Assembly: GCF_900289045.1 (NCBI RefSeq) | Contig: NZ_LT985188.1 | Span: 620,001-684,000 of the forward strand | From: Micropruina glycogenica | Lineage (GTDB): Bacteria > Actinomycetota > Actinomycetes > Propionibacteriales > Propionibacteriaceae | DNA length: 64,000 nt | Direction of reading: 5' to 3' | Part shown: positions 26,633-35,110 of the stretch, in pieces | Numbering within the stretch: position 1 is the first letter of the stretch | Layout: the number at the start of each line of letters is the position of its first letter | The notes under the pieces: model-generated | Database searches by the model: none | Told to the model about the DNA's origin: nothing | Seen by the model: only the letters and a program-made list of their open reading frames with translations | Made by a program: the position numbers and the translations under genes

Positions 26633-26662
26633 GGCCCTCCTGGTGGAGGGCCTTTCTGTTTC
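26633..26662 (+). terminator. Rho-independent terminator
   Basis: GGCCCTCC-TGGT-GGAGGGCC followed by TTTCTGTTT forms a perfect 8-bp stem, 4-base loop and T-rich tail on the + strand. It would stop transcription coming from the island operon, 310 bases downstream of the last + gene. Confidence 0.8.
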
Positions 26663-26813
26663 CAACCAACGCTCAGAATGCAACCGGGCTCGTCATGGTC
26701 GACGACGTCAACCGGGTCTCGATGCATCGCGCCCGTCCCAGGTGCCATCGCAGGGTCTCAGATCCCGGCCTTGCCGAGACTACGACACGCAACTCAGGCA
26801 GGTGGTGGCACGT

Positions 26814-26834
26814 AGTGCTATGCAGTGCTACATT
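26814..26834 (+). promoter_or_regulatory. Candidate antitoxin operator/promoter: AGTGCTA direct repeat
   Basis: AGTGCTA occurs at 26814-26820 and 26824-26830 (10-bp period, one helical turn), overlapping TACATT (26829-26834), a plausible -10 box 6 bases before the GTG start. This suggests a leaderless, autorepressed toxin-antitoxin transcript. Confidence 0.45.
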
Positions 26835-26840
26835 AGGATC

Positions 26841-27110
26841 GTGAGTGAGGTCAACGAAATCAGCCAGCGTGATCTGCGTACCCGCTCGAAAGAGATCATG
26901 GACGCGGTCGAGAGCGGGCACCGCTTCACGGTGACGCGCGACGGTCGCGGCATCGCCGAACTCGTTCCGCTGCGGGGTCGTCGAACGTTCGTGCCGGTGG
27001 CTGAGTTCGTAGCGCTCGGCCGCGGCCTCACCACCACCGACCCTGACCGGTTGCGCGCCGACATCGATTCGATGGGCGACCAACTCGCCGACGATCCCTA
27101 TGCCCGCTGA
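26841..27110 (+). CDS. Phd/YefM-type antitoxin
   Basis: The 89-residue protein (VSEVNEISQRDLRTRSKEIM, then AVESGHRFTVTRDGRGIAELVPL) is a prevent-host-death family antitoxin with an N-terminal DNA-binding fold and a C-terminal toxin-neutralising tail. GTG 26841 is preferred; the frame is open upstream and an ATG at 26820 is possible. It overlaps the toxin gene by 11 bases, showing coupling. Confidence 0.88.
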   Translation: MSEVNEISQRDLRTRSKEIMDAVESGHRFTVTRDGRGIAELVPLRGRRTFVPVAEFVALGRGLTTTDPDRLRADIDSMGDQLADDPYAR

Positions 27111-27531
27111 CCTCGAGGCCGGGCAGGCGGGCATTCTCGACACCGACATCCTCATTCATTGGGAACGATTGCCCGCCCGCCTGCTGCCCGACGTCGGCGC
27201 CGTCACCGCCATCACCTTCGCCGAGTTGGCGGCCGGCGTCCATGCCGCCTTGAGCGCTGCCGAGTTGGCCGAACGTGTCGACAAGTTGCAGCGCGTCGAG
27301 AGCGCCTTCGAACCCATTCCGTTCGACGGCGACGCCGCCCGCGCCTGCGGCCGGGTGACAGCCGCGGTTCGCGCCGCCGGTCGCTCGCCCCGTGCCCGCG
27401 TGGCCGACCAGATGATCGCCGCCATCGCGGTGTCGAGGGCGCTGCCGCTCTACACCACCAACCCCGACGACTTCGCCGGCCTCGAGGGTCTGTTGCGAGT
27501 CGTTGCCGTACCCCGGCCGGCCGCGCACTGA
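27100..27531 (+). CDS. vapC: VapC-like PIN-domain toxin
   Basis: The 143-residue protein carries the PIN acidic residues: LDTDILIH (Asp near residue 15), ITFAELAAG (Glu), VADQMIAAIA (Asp) and TTNPDDFAGL. VapC toxins are Mg-dependent RNases that usually cut tRNA. It pairs with the Phd-type antitoxin just upstream and is independent of the HigBA pair 5 kb away. It converges on the large VCBS gene with a 10-base gap. Confidence 0.9.
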   Translation: MPADLEAGQAGILDTDILIHWERLPARLLPDVGAVTAITFAELAAGVHAALSAAELAERVDKLQRVESAFEPIPFDGDAARACGRVTAAVRAAGRSPRARVADQMIAAIAVSRALPLYTTNPDDFAGLEGLLRVVAVPRPAAH

Positions 27532-27541
27532 CCATGGCGCG

Positions 27542-30370
27542 TCACGGCTGGCTCAACGCCACCATCTCGACGTGCTCACCGTCGCGCAGCACCAGCCTGA
27601 CCCGCAGGTCGCTCGTGCCCTCAGTCTTCGACGGTGCCCCGAACCACAGTTGTCGGCTCACCCGGCGTCCGGCACCGATATGGGTCGGACGGCTGGGCAA
27701 CCCACCGAGCGCGGAGCGTCCGGCCAGGCTCGCCTCCACGATCTGGACGGCCTCGGCCGCTACCAGCCCGTGGTTGCTCACCGTGACCCGCACCAGCACC
27801 TGATCGCCGGCCACACGCAGCACCCTGGCCCGCACCTGCAGATCGTTCAGGTCGTCGGCGGGCACGGGTTCGTAAACCTCGCCTCGAACCGAGGTGTCGA
27901 CGGGAACGATCGCGAGGCGATTGCCCCGATCGGCGACGTTCGCGTGCGGCGGCATCGGCGCACCGCCCGGCGGGCTGCCCGCAGCGACCTCGGGGCCGTA
28001 CGGGGGCTGCACATGCTCGCAGTTGGAGTCGTCCGGCGACGTCCAGTCACCTGTCAGTTGTGGCCAACCGTTCTGGGCGGTCAGCACGTCGCCGAGACTG
28101 ACCAGCAGCGGGTAGACAGGCCCGCCGATGTCGGCGGAGTCGGGTCCGAACAACAGTTGCATTGTGGCCGGCAGCACCATCGAGGGAGCCCGCATAGGGC
28201 CGTCGTAGTGCGACGTGAAGTAGGTTGCGCAAACCTCACCGGTGCCACTGAGATCCCAGAACCACTCGTTGGTCACGTAGTCGGCGTAACTCGGGTCGTT
28301 CTGCCAGGTGATGGCCGTCGGGTTAACCGACCAGCGCCACTGTGCCGGCAGCACCAGCGCCTGCCAGCACGACACCGCGTAGCTCTGGACGGCGGCCAAC
28401 TCCATTGCGCCTTCGCCGCCGTCCCAGTTCCAGGCCGGACTGCCGCTCTGCAGTTGCCCGCCGATGGCTGCCAGCATGCCGTAGTCGCCGACCACCGGTG
28501 CCGTGGAGTAGCCGCCCGTAATGGCGAGCTGTTGACCCTGCTGGAGTTGCTGCGCGCTGGTGAACGCATTGGTGAGTTCCGCCTGCAGTTGCACCACGTC
28601 ACCCTGCAGGGGCCCGGACGACCAACTGCCTGCCGCTGCCGTGCAGGCCGTGGCCAGTACGCCCGCCACGGCCGAGGCCAGTGGCGCGGCCACGCCGAGC
28701 ACGGCCCAGGCGATGTTGAAGGCGATGGAAAGCAGCGACAGTTCGGCCGAGGTGCTGTCCTGGTCGAGTTGGAGCGTGCCGCACACGGTCGAAAGCCCCA
28801 TGTTCTGGTCAAGATAGGTGGCGGTCGTCAGTCCACTGACGTTGCCGTACCAGCCGTTCACCGCGATGGCCCAACCCACCTCGGCGGCGAGCTGGGTGAC
28901 CGTCTCGTTCCACACCGTGGGCGACCCGGTGTAGCTGGGTGGCGGCGCAGGGATCGGCTTGGTGATCAACGTGCTGGCCGCATGGGTCAACGCCGAGGAG
29001 TCGTTGTAGATGTTGCGCACCTGCAGCCCAGCCGAAAGGCCCAGCAGTTCGGCTACGGCCTGGTAGGCGTCGTCGTTCAGGTTTGGCCAGGGTGCCGTGG
29101 TCGCCACCCAGCCCGAGGTCGCGTAGCGGTAGGTGAGCATCGAGTAGGCCGACCGTGCGATCAGCACCGCGACGGTGGACGACGCACGACCGCTCGTCGT
29201 GGCCCCGGCCAGCACGCTTGCGGTACGAATCGTGCTGTAGTACTGCGGCAGGTTCCAGCCGTCGGCGTCCGAGAACATCGGACCGTAGGTGAGCTGCTGC
29301 CACGCCTGATCAACCAACTTCCATACCGCGATCTGCGTGTTGTTGCGGGCGAACAGCTCGTCGGCACCGTCGCCGTCGAGGTCCGCGCACTGAATGGTGG
29401 TGTAGTACTGCGGCAGGTTCCAGGCGTCCACGTCGGGCATCAGCGGCCCGGGCGGCAGCCCGGCCCAGCCGTCGTCGGTGAGCTTCCACGCCTCGATCTG
29501 GGTGTTGTTGCGGGCCAGCAGCTCGGCCGCGCCGTCACCGTCGAGGTCGGCGAACTGAATGGTGGTGTAGTACTGCGGCTGGTTCCAGCCGTCGGCGTCT
29601 GCCATCGACGGGCCGAACGGGAGCCCCTGCCAGCCCGACGCGGTCAGCTTCCACACCTGTAGCTGCTGGTTGTCACGGCCGACCAGCTCGGCACTGCCGT
29701 CGCCGTCCACGTCGGCGCACTGAATGGTGGCGTAGTACTGCGGCAGGTTCCAGCTGGCGGCGTCCGACCAGCCCGGGCCGTCCGGCAAGGCCACGAACCC
29801 CGTCGCGGTGAGTTTCCACGCCACGATGCCGGTCGTGCCGCGGGCCAGCAACTCGGCGCTGCCGTCGCCGTCGAGGTCGGCGCACTGAAGGGTGGTGTAG
29901 GTCTCGGCACCGTCCCAGGAGCCGTCGGCCAGAGGGTCGGAACCGCAAGGGACTTCGCTCCAGACTCCTGTGGTCGGGTCGTAGCTCCAGACCTCGGTGC
30001 CGTTCGGGCCGTGGCCGAACAGTTCCGCGCGTCCGTCACCGTTGAGGTCCGCGGCCTGAATCGTCGCGTAGTAGCACTCCGCCGCCCAGCCGGCGGCGTC
30101 GCTCCAGGCGGGGCCGGGCGGCAACGAGATCCACTGGCCGGTTACGGGGTCGTAGCTGTAGGCGTTGATGCCGGCCGGCCCGCGGCAGATCAGCTCGTCC
30201 TGCCCGTCGCCGTCGAGGTCGGCCGACTGCACGGTGTGACAGGTGAGTCGGCTCGCGGTCTGAATGGTCTCGTAGTACTGCGGCCAGTCGAAGTTCATGC
30301 CGTCGCTGAGCATGGGCAGCGCCAACAGCCCACTGCCAGCGGAACCTAAGGCCATCGTCGCCTCGCTCAT
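27542..30370 (-). CDS. Large FG-GAP/VCBS repeat protein
   Basis: The 942-residue protein has six tandem repeats of about 52 residues (about 30-390) with the calcium-binding box ADLDGDG(S/A)AEL preceded by PQYYTTIQ and followed by WKLT..GW..LP.GP; the DNA is correspondingly repetitive. A unique middle part includes a hydrophobic helical stretch (FNIAWAVLGVAAPLASAVAGVLATAC, cut here into several segments). The end is a CARDB-like beta domain (VLVRVTVSNHGLVAAEAVQI). No signal peptide is visible at MSEATMALGS, although such repeats are normally extracellular. Function unknown; a beta-propeller adhesion or toxin-like role is possible. An alternative start is Met6. Confidence 0.75.
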   Translation of the reverse strand: MSEATMALGSAGSGLLALPMLSDGMNFDWPQYYETIQTASRLTCHTVQSADLDGDGQDELICRGPAGINAYSYDPVTGQWISLPPGPAWSDAAGWAAECYYATIQAADLNGDGRAELFGHGPNGTEVWSYDPTTGVWSEVPCGSDPLADGSWDGAETYTTLQCADLDGDGSAELLARGTTGIVAWKLTATGFVALPDGPGWSDAASWNLPQYYATIQCADVDGDGSAELVGRDNQQLQVWKLTASGWQGLPFGPSMADADGWNQPQYYTTIQFADLDGDGAAELLARNNTQIEAWKLTDDGWAGLPPGPLMPDVDAWNLPQYYTTIQCADLDGDGADELFARNNTQIAVWKLVDQAWQQLTYGPMFSDADGWNLPQYYSTIRTASVLAGATTSGRASSTVAVLIARSAYSMLTYRYATSGWVATTAPWPNLNDDAYQAVAELLGLSAGLQVRNIYNDSSALTHAASTLITKPIPAPPPSYTGSPTVWNETVTQLAAEVGWAIAVNGWYGNVSGLTTATYLDQNMGLSTVCGTLQLDQDSTSAELSLLSIAFNIAWAVLGVAAPLASAVAGVLATACTAAAGSWSSGPLQGDVVQLQAELTNAFTSAQQLQQGQQLAITGGYSTAPVVGDYGMLAAIGGQLQSGSPAWNWDGGEGAMELAAVQSYAVSCWQALVLPAQWRWSVNPTAITWQNDPSYADYVTNEWFWDLSGTGEVCATYFTSHYDGPMRAPSMVLPATMQLLFGPDSADIGGPVYPLLVSLGDVLTAQNGWPQLTGDWTSPDDSNCEHVQPPYGPEVAAGSPPGGAPMPPHANVADRGNRLAIVPVDTSVRGEVYEPVPADDLNDLQVRARVLRVAGDQVLVRVTVSNHGLVAAEAVQIVEASLAGRSALGGLPSRPTHIGAGRRVSRQLWFGAPSKTEGTSDLRVRLVLRDGEHVEMVALSQP

Positions 30371-30530
30371 CCGTCCACGGGAGCAGCCCGACCCGGCTCC
30401 GTCGACCCTCGAAAGGAATCGCCGGAGCAGACCAGCGCCCGGGGTCCGGCGACGTTACCGATCGAGCGTAGCGATCAGTCCGCCACACCCACGATGGGTA
30501 ACGTTGCCACCTTGCCGTGGGGTGAAGCCG

Positions 30531-31382
30531 TCAAGACGAAACGCCGACGGGGCAGTGCGCGTGCGCCAGCAGCCCCCGCGCCAGCCCACTCAGCCTGGCC
30601 GGGTGCACCCCCAGTACCAGGAGGTCGGCGGTTCTGCTGGCCGCGACCAGTTCGTCGATCGGCACCCCGGTGCGCACGGCGACCTCGATGGACGTGTCGG
30701 GGTACTGCTCGCGCAACGGCTGTAGGTGGGCCTCGATGGCGGCCGCCGTGGCCTTGAAGGCCGAGGTCGGAACCACGCCCTCGGTGGGCACCACGTGCAC
30801 CACCTGCATGCTGCAGTGGCGACGGGCCGCCTCGCTCGCGGCCCACTGCAGGGCCGCCGTGTGCGGCGGCCACGCGCTGATGGCGACCGCCACCACGCCG
30901 TGGGCGTCGCCGGGTTCGTGTTGGCCGCTGTGCGACACCACGATCATCGGGCAGGCGGCCCGACCGGCCACCTGCACGCTGGTGGACCCGACGAACATGC
31001 GCTCCAGGCCGCCGATGGATCGACGGCCCATCACCAGCAGCGCGGCCTGCTCGCTGAGCCGAATCAGCACCTCGCCGGGCGCGCCCGTCACCACCTCGGC
31101 CACCACCCGCTCGGCCGGCAATCCGTCGGCCGCCACGAGGGCCTTGACGCGCTCGAGCACGGCCTGACCGGCCCGGTGCAGGTCGTCGTCGGTGGCGGCG
31201 ACCGCCCACACGTAGCCGTTCACGATCACCACGGGATCCGTCGCGTACACCAGCCAGAGGTCCGATCCGTCGGCCAGCGCCTCGCGCACCGCGTACTTGA
31301 CGGCCTTGAGACTGTCGTCCGATCCGTCGACGCCGACCAGAATGCGGCGCCTTGTCGTCATGCCAGATTCGTCAGTACTCAT
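30531..31382 (-). CDS. Universal stress protein, two tandem Usp domains
   Basis: The 283-residue protein has two UspA domains: RRRILVGVDGSDDSLKAVKYA to GRRSIGGLERMFVGSTS with PMIVVSHSG, an ATP-binding type signature, and a shorter second one (VAVAISAWPPHTAALQWA to LLVLGVHP). The second lacks a clear GXXG ATP loop. Tandem Usp proteins are common in actinobacteria under hypoxia or stasis. Starts at 31382 and 31361 (MTTRRRIL) are both possible. It lies 54 bases after the DUF1851 gene on the same strand. Confidence 0.88.
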   Translation of the reverse strand: MSTDESGMTTRRRILVGVDGSDDSLKAVKYAVREALADGSDLWLVYATDPVVIVNGYVWAVAATDDDLHRAGQAVLERVKALVAADGLPAERVVAEVVTGAPGEVLIRLSEQAALLVMGRRSIGGLERMFVGSTSVQVAGRAACPMIVVSHSGQHEPGDAHGVVAVAISAWPPHTAALQWAASEAARRHCSMQVVHVVPTEGVVPTSAFKATAAAIEAHLQPLREQYPDTSIEVAVRTGVPIDELVAASRTADLLVLGVHPARLSGLARGLLAHAHCPVGVSS

Positions 31383-31436
31383 ACTTCAACAGTGCTCTTC
31401 GAAAGCGTTCGCGGCAGCCGAATCGAGCAGATGCGG

Positions 31437-31907
31437 CTACTCGGCTTGGTCGAGCGAGAACCCGCTGATCGTGGTGCCGGGGGGAACGTCCTTGAGTTGC
31501 CGATGCAGCTGGCCGGCGATGCTCAGGGCCACCTCGAAGTCGCAGGCGGCGACGTTGTCGGCCTCGAACTGGCCGCCCAGAATCGGTGGCACCTTGAACG
31601 ACAACACCTCGCTCTCGGACGGCTCGATGCCCGCTTCGGACGCCGCGTGCACCAGCCCGCCGAGCAGAAACCGGTCCTCGCCCTCGATGGTGTTGAGGGC
31701 GTCCTGCAGTTCGGCCGGATTGTTCCATTCCCGCGTCAGGGTGCCTTCGATGGTGTCGAGAAACCACACGCCCTCTGCGGTGTACAAAAACGCGTCGCCG
31801 AAGGCCGAGAACGCCAGCGGCGCCAGGTCGTCCAGGCCGGGCAGCCAGAGCCATTCTTCGAGGGCTGCGGCTGCGGTTTCGGGTGCGAACTGGCGAATCA
31901 ACTGCAT
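31437..31907 (-). CDS. DUF1851-domain protein (T6SS-immunity Tdi1-like fold)
   Basis: The 156-residue protein matches the DUF1851 pattern: FGDAFLYTAEGVWFLDTIEG in the first half, LSFKVPPILGGQFEADNV and VALSIAGQLHRQLKDVPPG in the second. Homologues include Tdi1-type immunity proteins and stand-alone SMI1/KNR4-like proteins of unknown role. It starts 16 bases after licT ends, so it is likely part of the PTS operon, but no connection to sugar uptake is known. No toxin gene is adjacent. Confidence 0.72.
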   Translation of the reverse strand: MQLIRQFAPETAAAALEEWLWLPGLDDLAPLAFSAFGDAFLYTAEGVWFLDTIEGTLTREWNNPAELQDALNTIEGEDRFLLGGLVHAASEAGIEPSESEVLSFKVPPILGGQFEADNVAACDFEVALSIAGQLHRQLKDVPPGTTISGFSLDQAE

Positions 31908-31923
31908 CGCACCACGGTAGCGA

Positions 31924-32760
31924 TTAACGATCGGGCGTGGTCACCCGGGCGACGTGCAGGGCCAGGTACGACACCTCGTCGGGGGTGAGGGCAGCGCCCA
32001 TGCGTAGTTCCAGCAGGCCGGCCAGCCGGACGGCGCAGTCGGTGGCGGCCGGAAACGACTCGCGAATGGCGGCGCCCACCAGCGACGGTTCGGCGTCCAG
32101 CTGCTTGTGCTGATGGATACGTACGAACAGGTAGCGCAGGTGGGTGATGAACCGGCCGACGTTGACGCCCCCCGAGTCGAGCGTGACGTCGAACCGCTCT
32201 TCGATCACCCGCACCATTTGCTGAATGACACCGGTCATCTTGTAGGTGTACGACAGGTCGCCAGTGGCGAAACCCACGTTCACCAGATGTAACGCCAGGC
32301 CGACTGCTTCGTCTTGCGGCAGTTGCACGCCGCTGTGCACGTTGATCGCGCTCACTAGGGCCTCGGCCTGGGCGTACTCCTCGGCGTAGAGGTGTTTCAC
32401 CTCGGCCAGCATCGGGTAGTTGATCTGCATGCCCAGGTTGATGCGCCGCAACGCGAAACCCACGTGGTCGGCCAGTGCGATCACGGTGGCGGGGTTGCGG
32501 CTCACCGCGTCGAGCCCGACGTCGGCCAGGGCGGCGCTGACCAGTTGAATGTGTTCGGGCGGAATGCCGGCGAGCAGTTCAGCCAGGTGGTCGGGGTCGC
32601 GGCCGTCCAGCGGCACGAACGTGCGGACGATCTTGCTGGTGTCGACCTGCTGCCCGGGGCGCGCCTGGAACCCCAGGCCGCGGCCGGTGAGAATGACGTC
32701 GCGGCCGTGCTCGTCCAGCGCCAGGACGAGGTTGTTGTTGAACACCCGCAGGATTTCCAT
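31924..32760 (-). CDS. licT: BglG/LicT-family transcriptional antiterminator
   Basis: The 278-residue protein has an N-terminal RNA-binding CAT domain (MEILRVFNNNLVLALDEHGRD, then GRGLGFQARPG) and two PRD domains with the regulatory histidines in FALRRINLGMQI, VGLALHLVNV, FITHLRYLFVRIHQH and SYLALHVARV. Phosphorylation by the PTS controls dimerisation and binding to the RAT RNA in the leader of its own operon. It follows the PTS gene by 56 bases. Confidence 0.94.
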   Translation of the reverse strand: MEILRVFNNNLVLALDEHGRDVILTGRGLGFQARPGQQVDTSKIVRTFVPLDGRDPDHLAELLAGIPPEHIQLVSAALADVGLDAVSRNPATVIALADHVGFALRRINLGMQINYPMLAEVKHLYAEEYAQAEALVSAINVHSGVQLPQDEAVGLALHLVNVGFATGDLSYTYKMTGVIQQMVRVIEERFDVTLDSGGVNVGRFITHLRYLFVRIHQHKQLDAEPSLVGAAIRESFPAATDCAVRLAGLLELRMGAALTPDEVSYLALHVARVTTPDR

Positions 32761-32816
32761 GGTTGCAGCGTGCGGGGCGGCTCAGCGTGCTGAGCCGCCC
32801 CGGTTAGCTTCCTCTC

Positions 32817-34880
32817 TCAGACCTCGACGTCGATGATGGTGTCGCCGAGCCCGACGTCACGTGCGCCGACCGGCGCCACCGACTTGAGCGTCGCGGTGTT
32901 GATCACCACGACGATCGTTGTGGGGTCGAACCCCGCTTCTTTGACGGCGTCGAGATCGACGGTGGCCAACAGGTCACCCTCTTCGACGCGCATGTCTTTG
33001 CTCACGTCGAGCTTGAAGCCCTTGCCCTCCATCTGCACCGTGTCGATGCCGACGTGCACGAGCACCTCGACCCCGTCGTCGGTCTTGATGCCGAAGGCAT
33101 GGCCCGTGTCGGCCACGGTGACCATGGTGCCGGCCACCGGTGCCGTGACGTGACCGTCGGTCGGCACGATGCCGACGCCGTCGCCCAGCGCCTTGGAGGC
33201 GAACACCTTGTCGTTGACCTCGGCGAGCGGCACCACCTTGCCGGCCACCGGAGCACCCACGGTGCGGGTGGCGACCATGGTGGCGACGGCGGCGGGGGCT
33301 GCGGCAGCGGCGGCCGCGGGAGCGGCGGCCACGCCGGACTCTTGCTCGGCAACCGTCAGGTGGCCACCGGCGGCGGCGAGCTGGGCCTCGAACTCGGCCT
33401 TCTGCTCAGGCGTGCGGTAGTCGCTGATGATGACCAGCATCATCGCCACGACGAACGCGGCCGCGATCGAGATCGCGTACACCCACATCGGGCTGAACAC
33501 CGGAATGGTCAGCAGCGAGGTGAAGGCGAACGCGCCGGTCTTCACGGTGCCGAAGATCCAACCCAGAATGCCGATGGTCACGCCACCGACCGCACAGCCC
33601 ACCAGCATGCGCGGGTAGATGCGCTTGTAGCGCAGGTGGATGCCGTAGAGGGACGGCTCAGAGATGCCGCCCAGCAGGCCGGCGGCCAAGGCGCCGATCG
33701 CGGTCTGCCGCACCTCGTTGTCTTTGGCCCGACTGGCAACCACCAGCACACCGGCGGTGGCGCCGAAGCAGGCGAAGTTCCACGTACCCATGGGGCCCTG
33801 AATGAAGTCGTAGCCCAGGGTGCTGATGTTGGCCAGCATGAGGGCGTTGAGCGGCCAGTGCAGGCCCAGCGGAACCAGGAACGGGTAGAGCATCGGAATC
33901 AGCACCGCGAACAGCAACGGAACGGTGTTGTTCAGCCACGCCAATCCGGCACCGAGGCCGCTACCGATCCAGATGCCGAGGGGGCCGATCAGGAAGCCGG
34001 TGACCGGCACCATGATCAGCAGCGAGAAGAACGGCACGAACACCATCTGCAGGTTCTCGGGGAAGATGCGGTTCAGGAAGCGGTAGAGCACGGCCAGCAG
34101 GGCGACCATGATCAGCGGCACGAACACCTGGCCGCCGTAGCCGTTGAGCTGCATCGGCAACCCGAAGATCGTGGCCACACACTGATCGGTGCCCAGGGTC
34201 GGGTTCGTGGTGCAGACGGTGCCGGCCGACTCGACTGCCGCGTCACTCGACAGCGACAGGAACTCGGGGGTGAACAGCGCGGCCATGATGGCCCCACCGA
34301 TCCACGGGTCGACCTTGAGCGCCTTGGAGGCGTTGTAGGCGACCATGATCGGCAGGAAGTACAGCACCGAGCGCCACATCGAGTCCCAGAACACCCAGGT
34401 GGCGCCCGCCTCGGTGAGGCGGTCGACGCCCTGGAAGGGCACGATGTGCAGCGCGTCCAGCACGGCGGCGATGGCGATGATCAGCGACGAACCGAGCAGC
34501 ACGCCGAGCAGCGGCCTGAACGAGTTCGACAAGTACTCGAAAAACGCATCGAGCCAGGCCACCTTGCCACGGGCCTTGGCGCGCTCGGCGGCCTTCACGT
34601 CGGCGTCGGACAGCGTTGCCTTGCCGGCACCGGCCATCGAGGGCAGGTGCATGATGTCGGCGTAGGTGTTGGCGACGGCGCCGCCGATCACCACCTGGTA
34701 GCGGTCACCGCTTTGGGGTACGGCGCCGAGCACGCCCGGAATCTTTTCCAGCGCGCTCTGGTCGACCACGCTGGCATCCTTCAGTTCGAAGCGAAGCCGG
34801 GTGGCGCAGTGGGTAAGGGCAGAAATATTGCCGGGACCGCCAACTTGCTCGACGATCTGTTCGGCAGTAGTGGACGCCAT
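32817..34880 (-). CDS. bglF: Beta-glucoside PTS transporter EIIBCA
   Basis: The 687-residue protein joins an EIIB domain (ISALTHCATRLRF, phosphorylated Cys25), a multi-spanning EIIC domain (residues about 105-470, LLGVLLGSSLIIAIAAVLDA; FIQGPMGTWNFACFGATAGV), an Ala-rich linker and a C-terminal EIIA domain (VLVHVGIDTVQMEGKGF, His609). It imports and phosphorylates an aryl- or disaccharide beta-glucoside; the exact sugar is unknown. No phospho-beta-glucosidase lies beside it. The leader carries a RAT and an overlapping terminator. Confidence 0.94.
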   Translation of the reverse strand: MASTTAEQIVEQVGGPGNISALTHCATRLRFELKDASVVDQSALEKIPGVLGAVPQSGDRYQVVIGGAVANTYADIMHLPSMAGAGKATLSDADVKAAERAKARGKVAWLDAFFEYLSNSFRPLLGVLLGSSLIIAIAAVLDALHIVPFQGVDRLTEAGATWVFWDSMWRSVLYFLPIMVAYNASKALKVDPWIGGAIMAALFTPEFLSLSSDAAVESAGTVCTTNPTLGTDQCVATIFGLPMQLNGYGGQVFVPLIMVALLAVLYRFLNRIFPENLQMVFVPFFSLLIMVPVTGFLIGPLGIWIGSGLGAGLAWLNNTVPLLFAVLIPMLYPFLVPLGLHWPLNALMLANISTLGYDFIQGPMGTWNFACFGATAGVLVVASRAKDNEVRQTAIGALAAGLLGGISEPSLYGIHLRYKRIYPRMLVGCAVGGVTIGILGWIFGTVKTGAFAFTSLLTIPVFSPMWVYAISIAAAFVVAMMLVIISDYRTPEQKAEFEAQLAAAGGHLTVAEQESGVAAAPAAAAAAAPAAVATMVATRTVGAPVAGKVVPLAEVNDKVFASKALGDGVGIVPTDGHVTAPVAGTMVTVADTGHAFGIKTDDGVEVLVHVGIDTVQMEGKGFKLDVSKDMRVEEGDLLATVDLDAVKEAGFDPTTIVVVINTATLKSVAPVGARDVGLGDTIIDVEV

Positions 34881-34934
34881 TGTCAGGTTCCTATCTACTC
34901 GTTTGGAGGATCTATGGGATTACCGTCAGAAACA

Positions 34935-34973
34935 AAAAACGACCCGAGTTGCACCCCTGTGCATCTCAGGTCT
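34935..34973 (-). terminator. Leader terminator of the PTS operon
   Basis: On the minus strand, GACCTGAGATGCAC and GTGCAACTCGGGTC pair around AGGG, with three internal mismatches, followed by TTTTTTG. The stem lies in the 5' leader about 55 bases before the bglF ATG, where an antiterminator-controlled terminator is expected. Its first bases (34969-34973) overlap the RAT element. Confidence 0.9.
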
Positions 34974-34996
34974 TGCCCCTGCCGGGTAACAACCCT
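34969..34996 (-). promoter_or_regulatory. Ribonucleic antiterminator (RAT) for LicT
   Basis: The minus strand reads GGGTTGTTACCCGGCA followed by GGGGCAAGACCT, close to the BglG/LicT RAT consensus (GG.TTGTTAC....GGC..GGCAAAACC). It overlaps the left arm of the terminator at 34935-34973, so LicT binding and terminator formation are mutually exclusive. Confidence 0.88.
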
Positions 34997-35110
34997 TTCT
35001 TGGTGAGCCCTGCGGCTCGTTCTGCACACTAGCACCATCACCGCAAGCCGGCACAGCGTTTGGTATTTCGACACGCAGGCGCGCGTTGTCGGATTCACAA
35101 GGGCTGCGCG

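Noticed and set aside
26663-26813. Second copy of the tRNA-Ala 3' end as the right attachment site
   Set aside because: No copy of the tRNA 3' sequence was found around 26.3-26.8 kb; serine integrases may use very short cores that cannot be seen here.
33054-35006. 650-residue open frame on the + strand opposite the PTS gene
   Set aside because: His/Gly/Arg-rich translation without domains, fully antisense to a clear EIIBCA gene and its leader.
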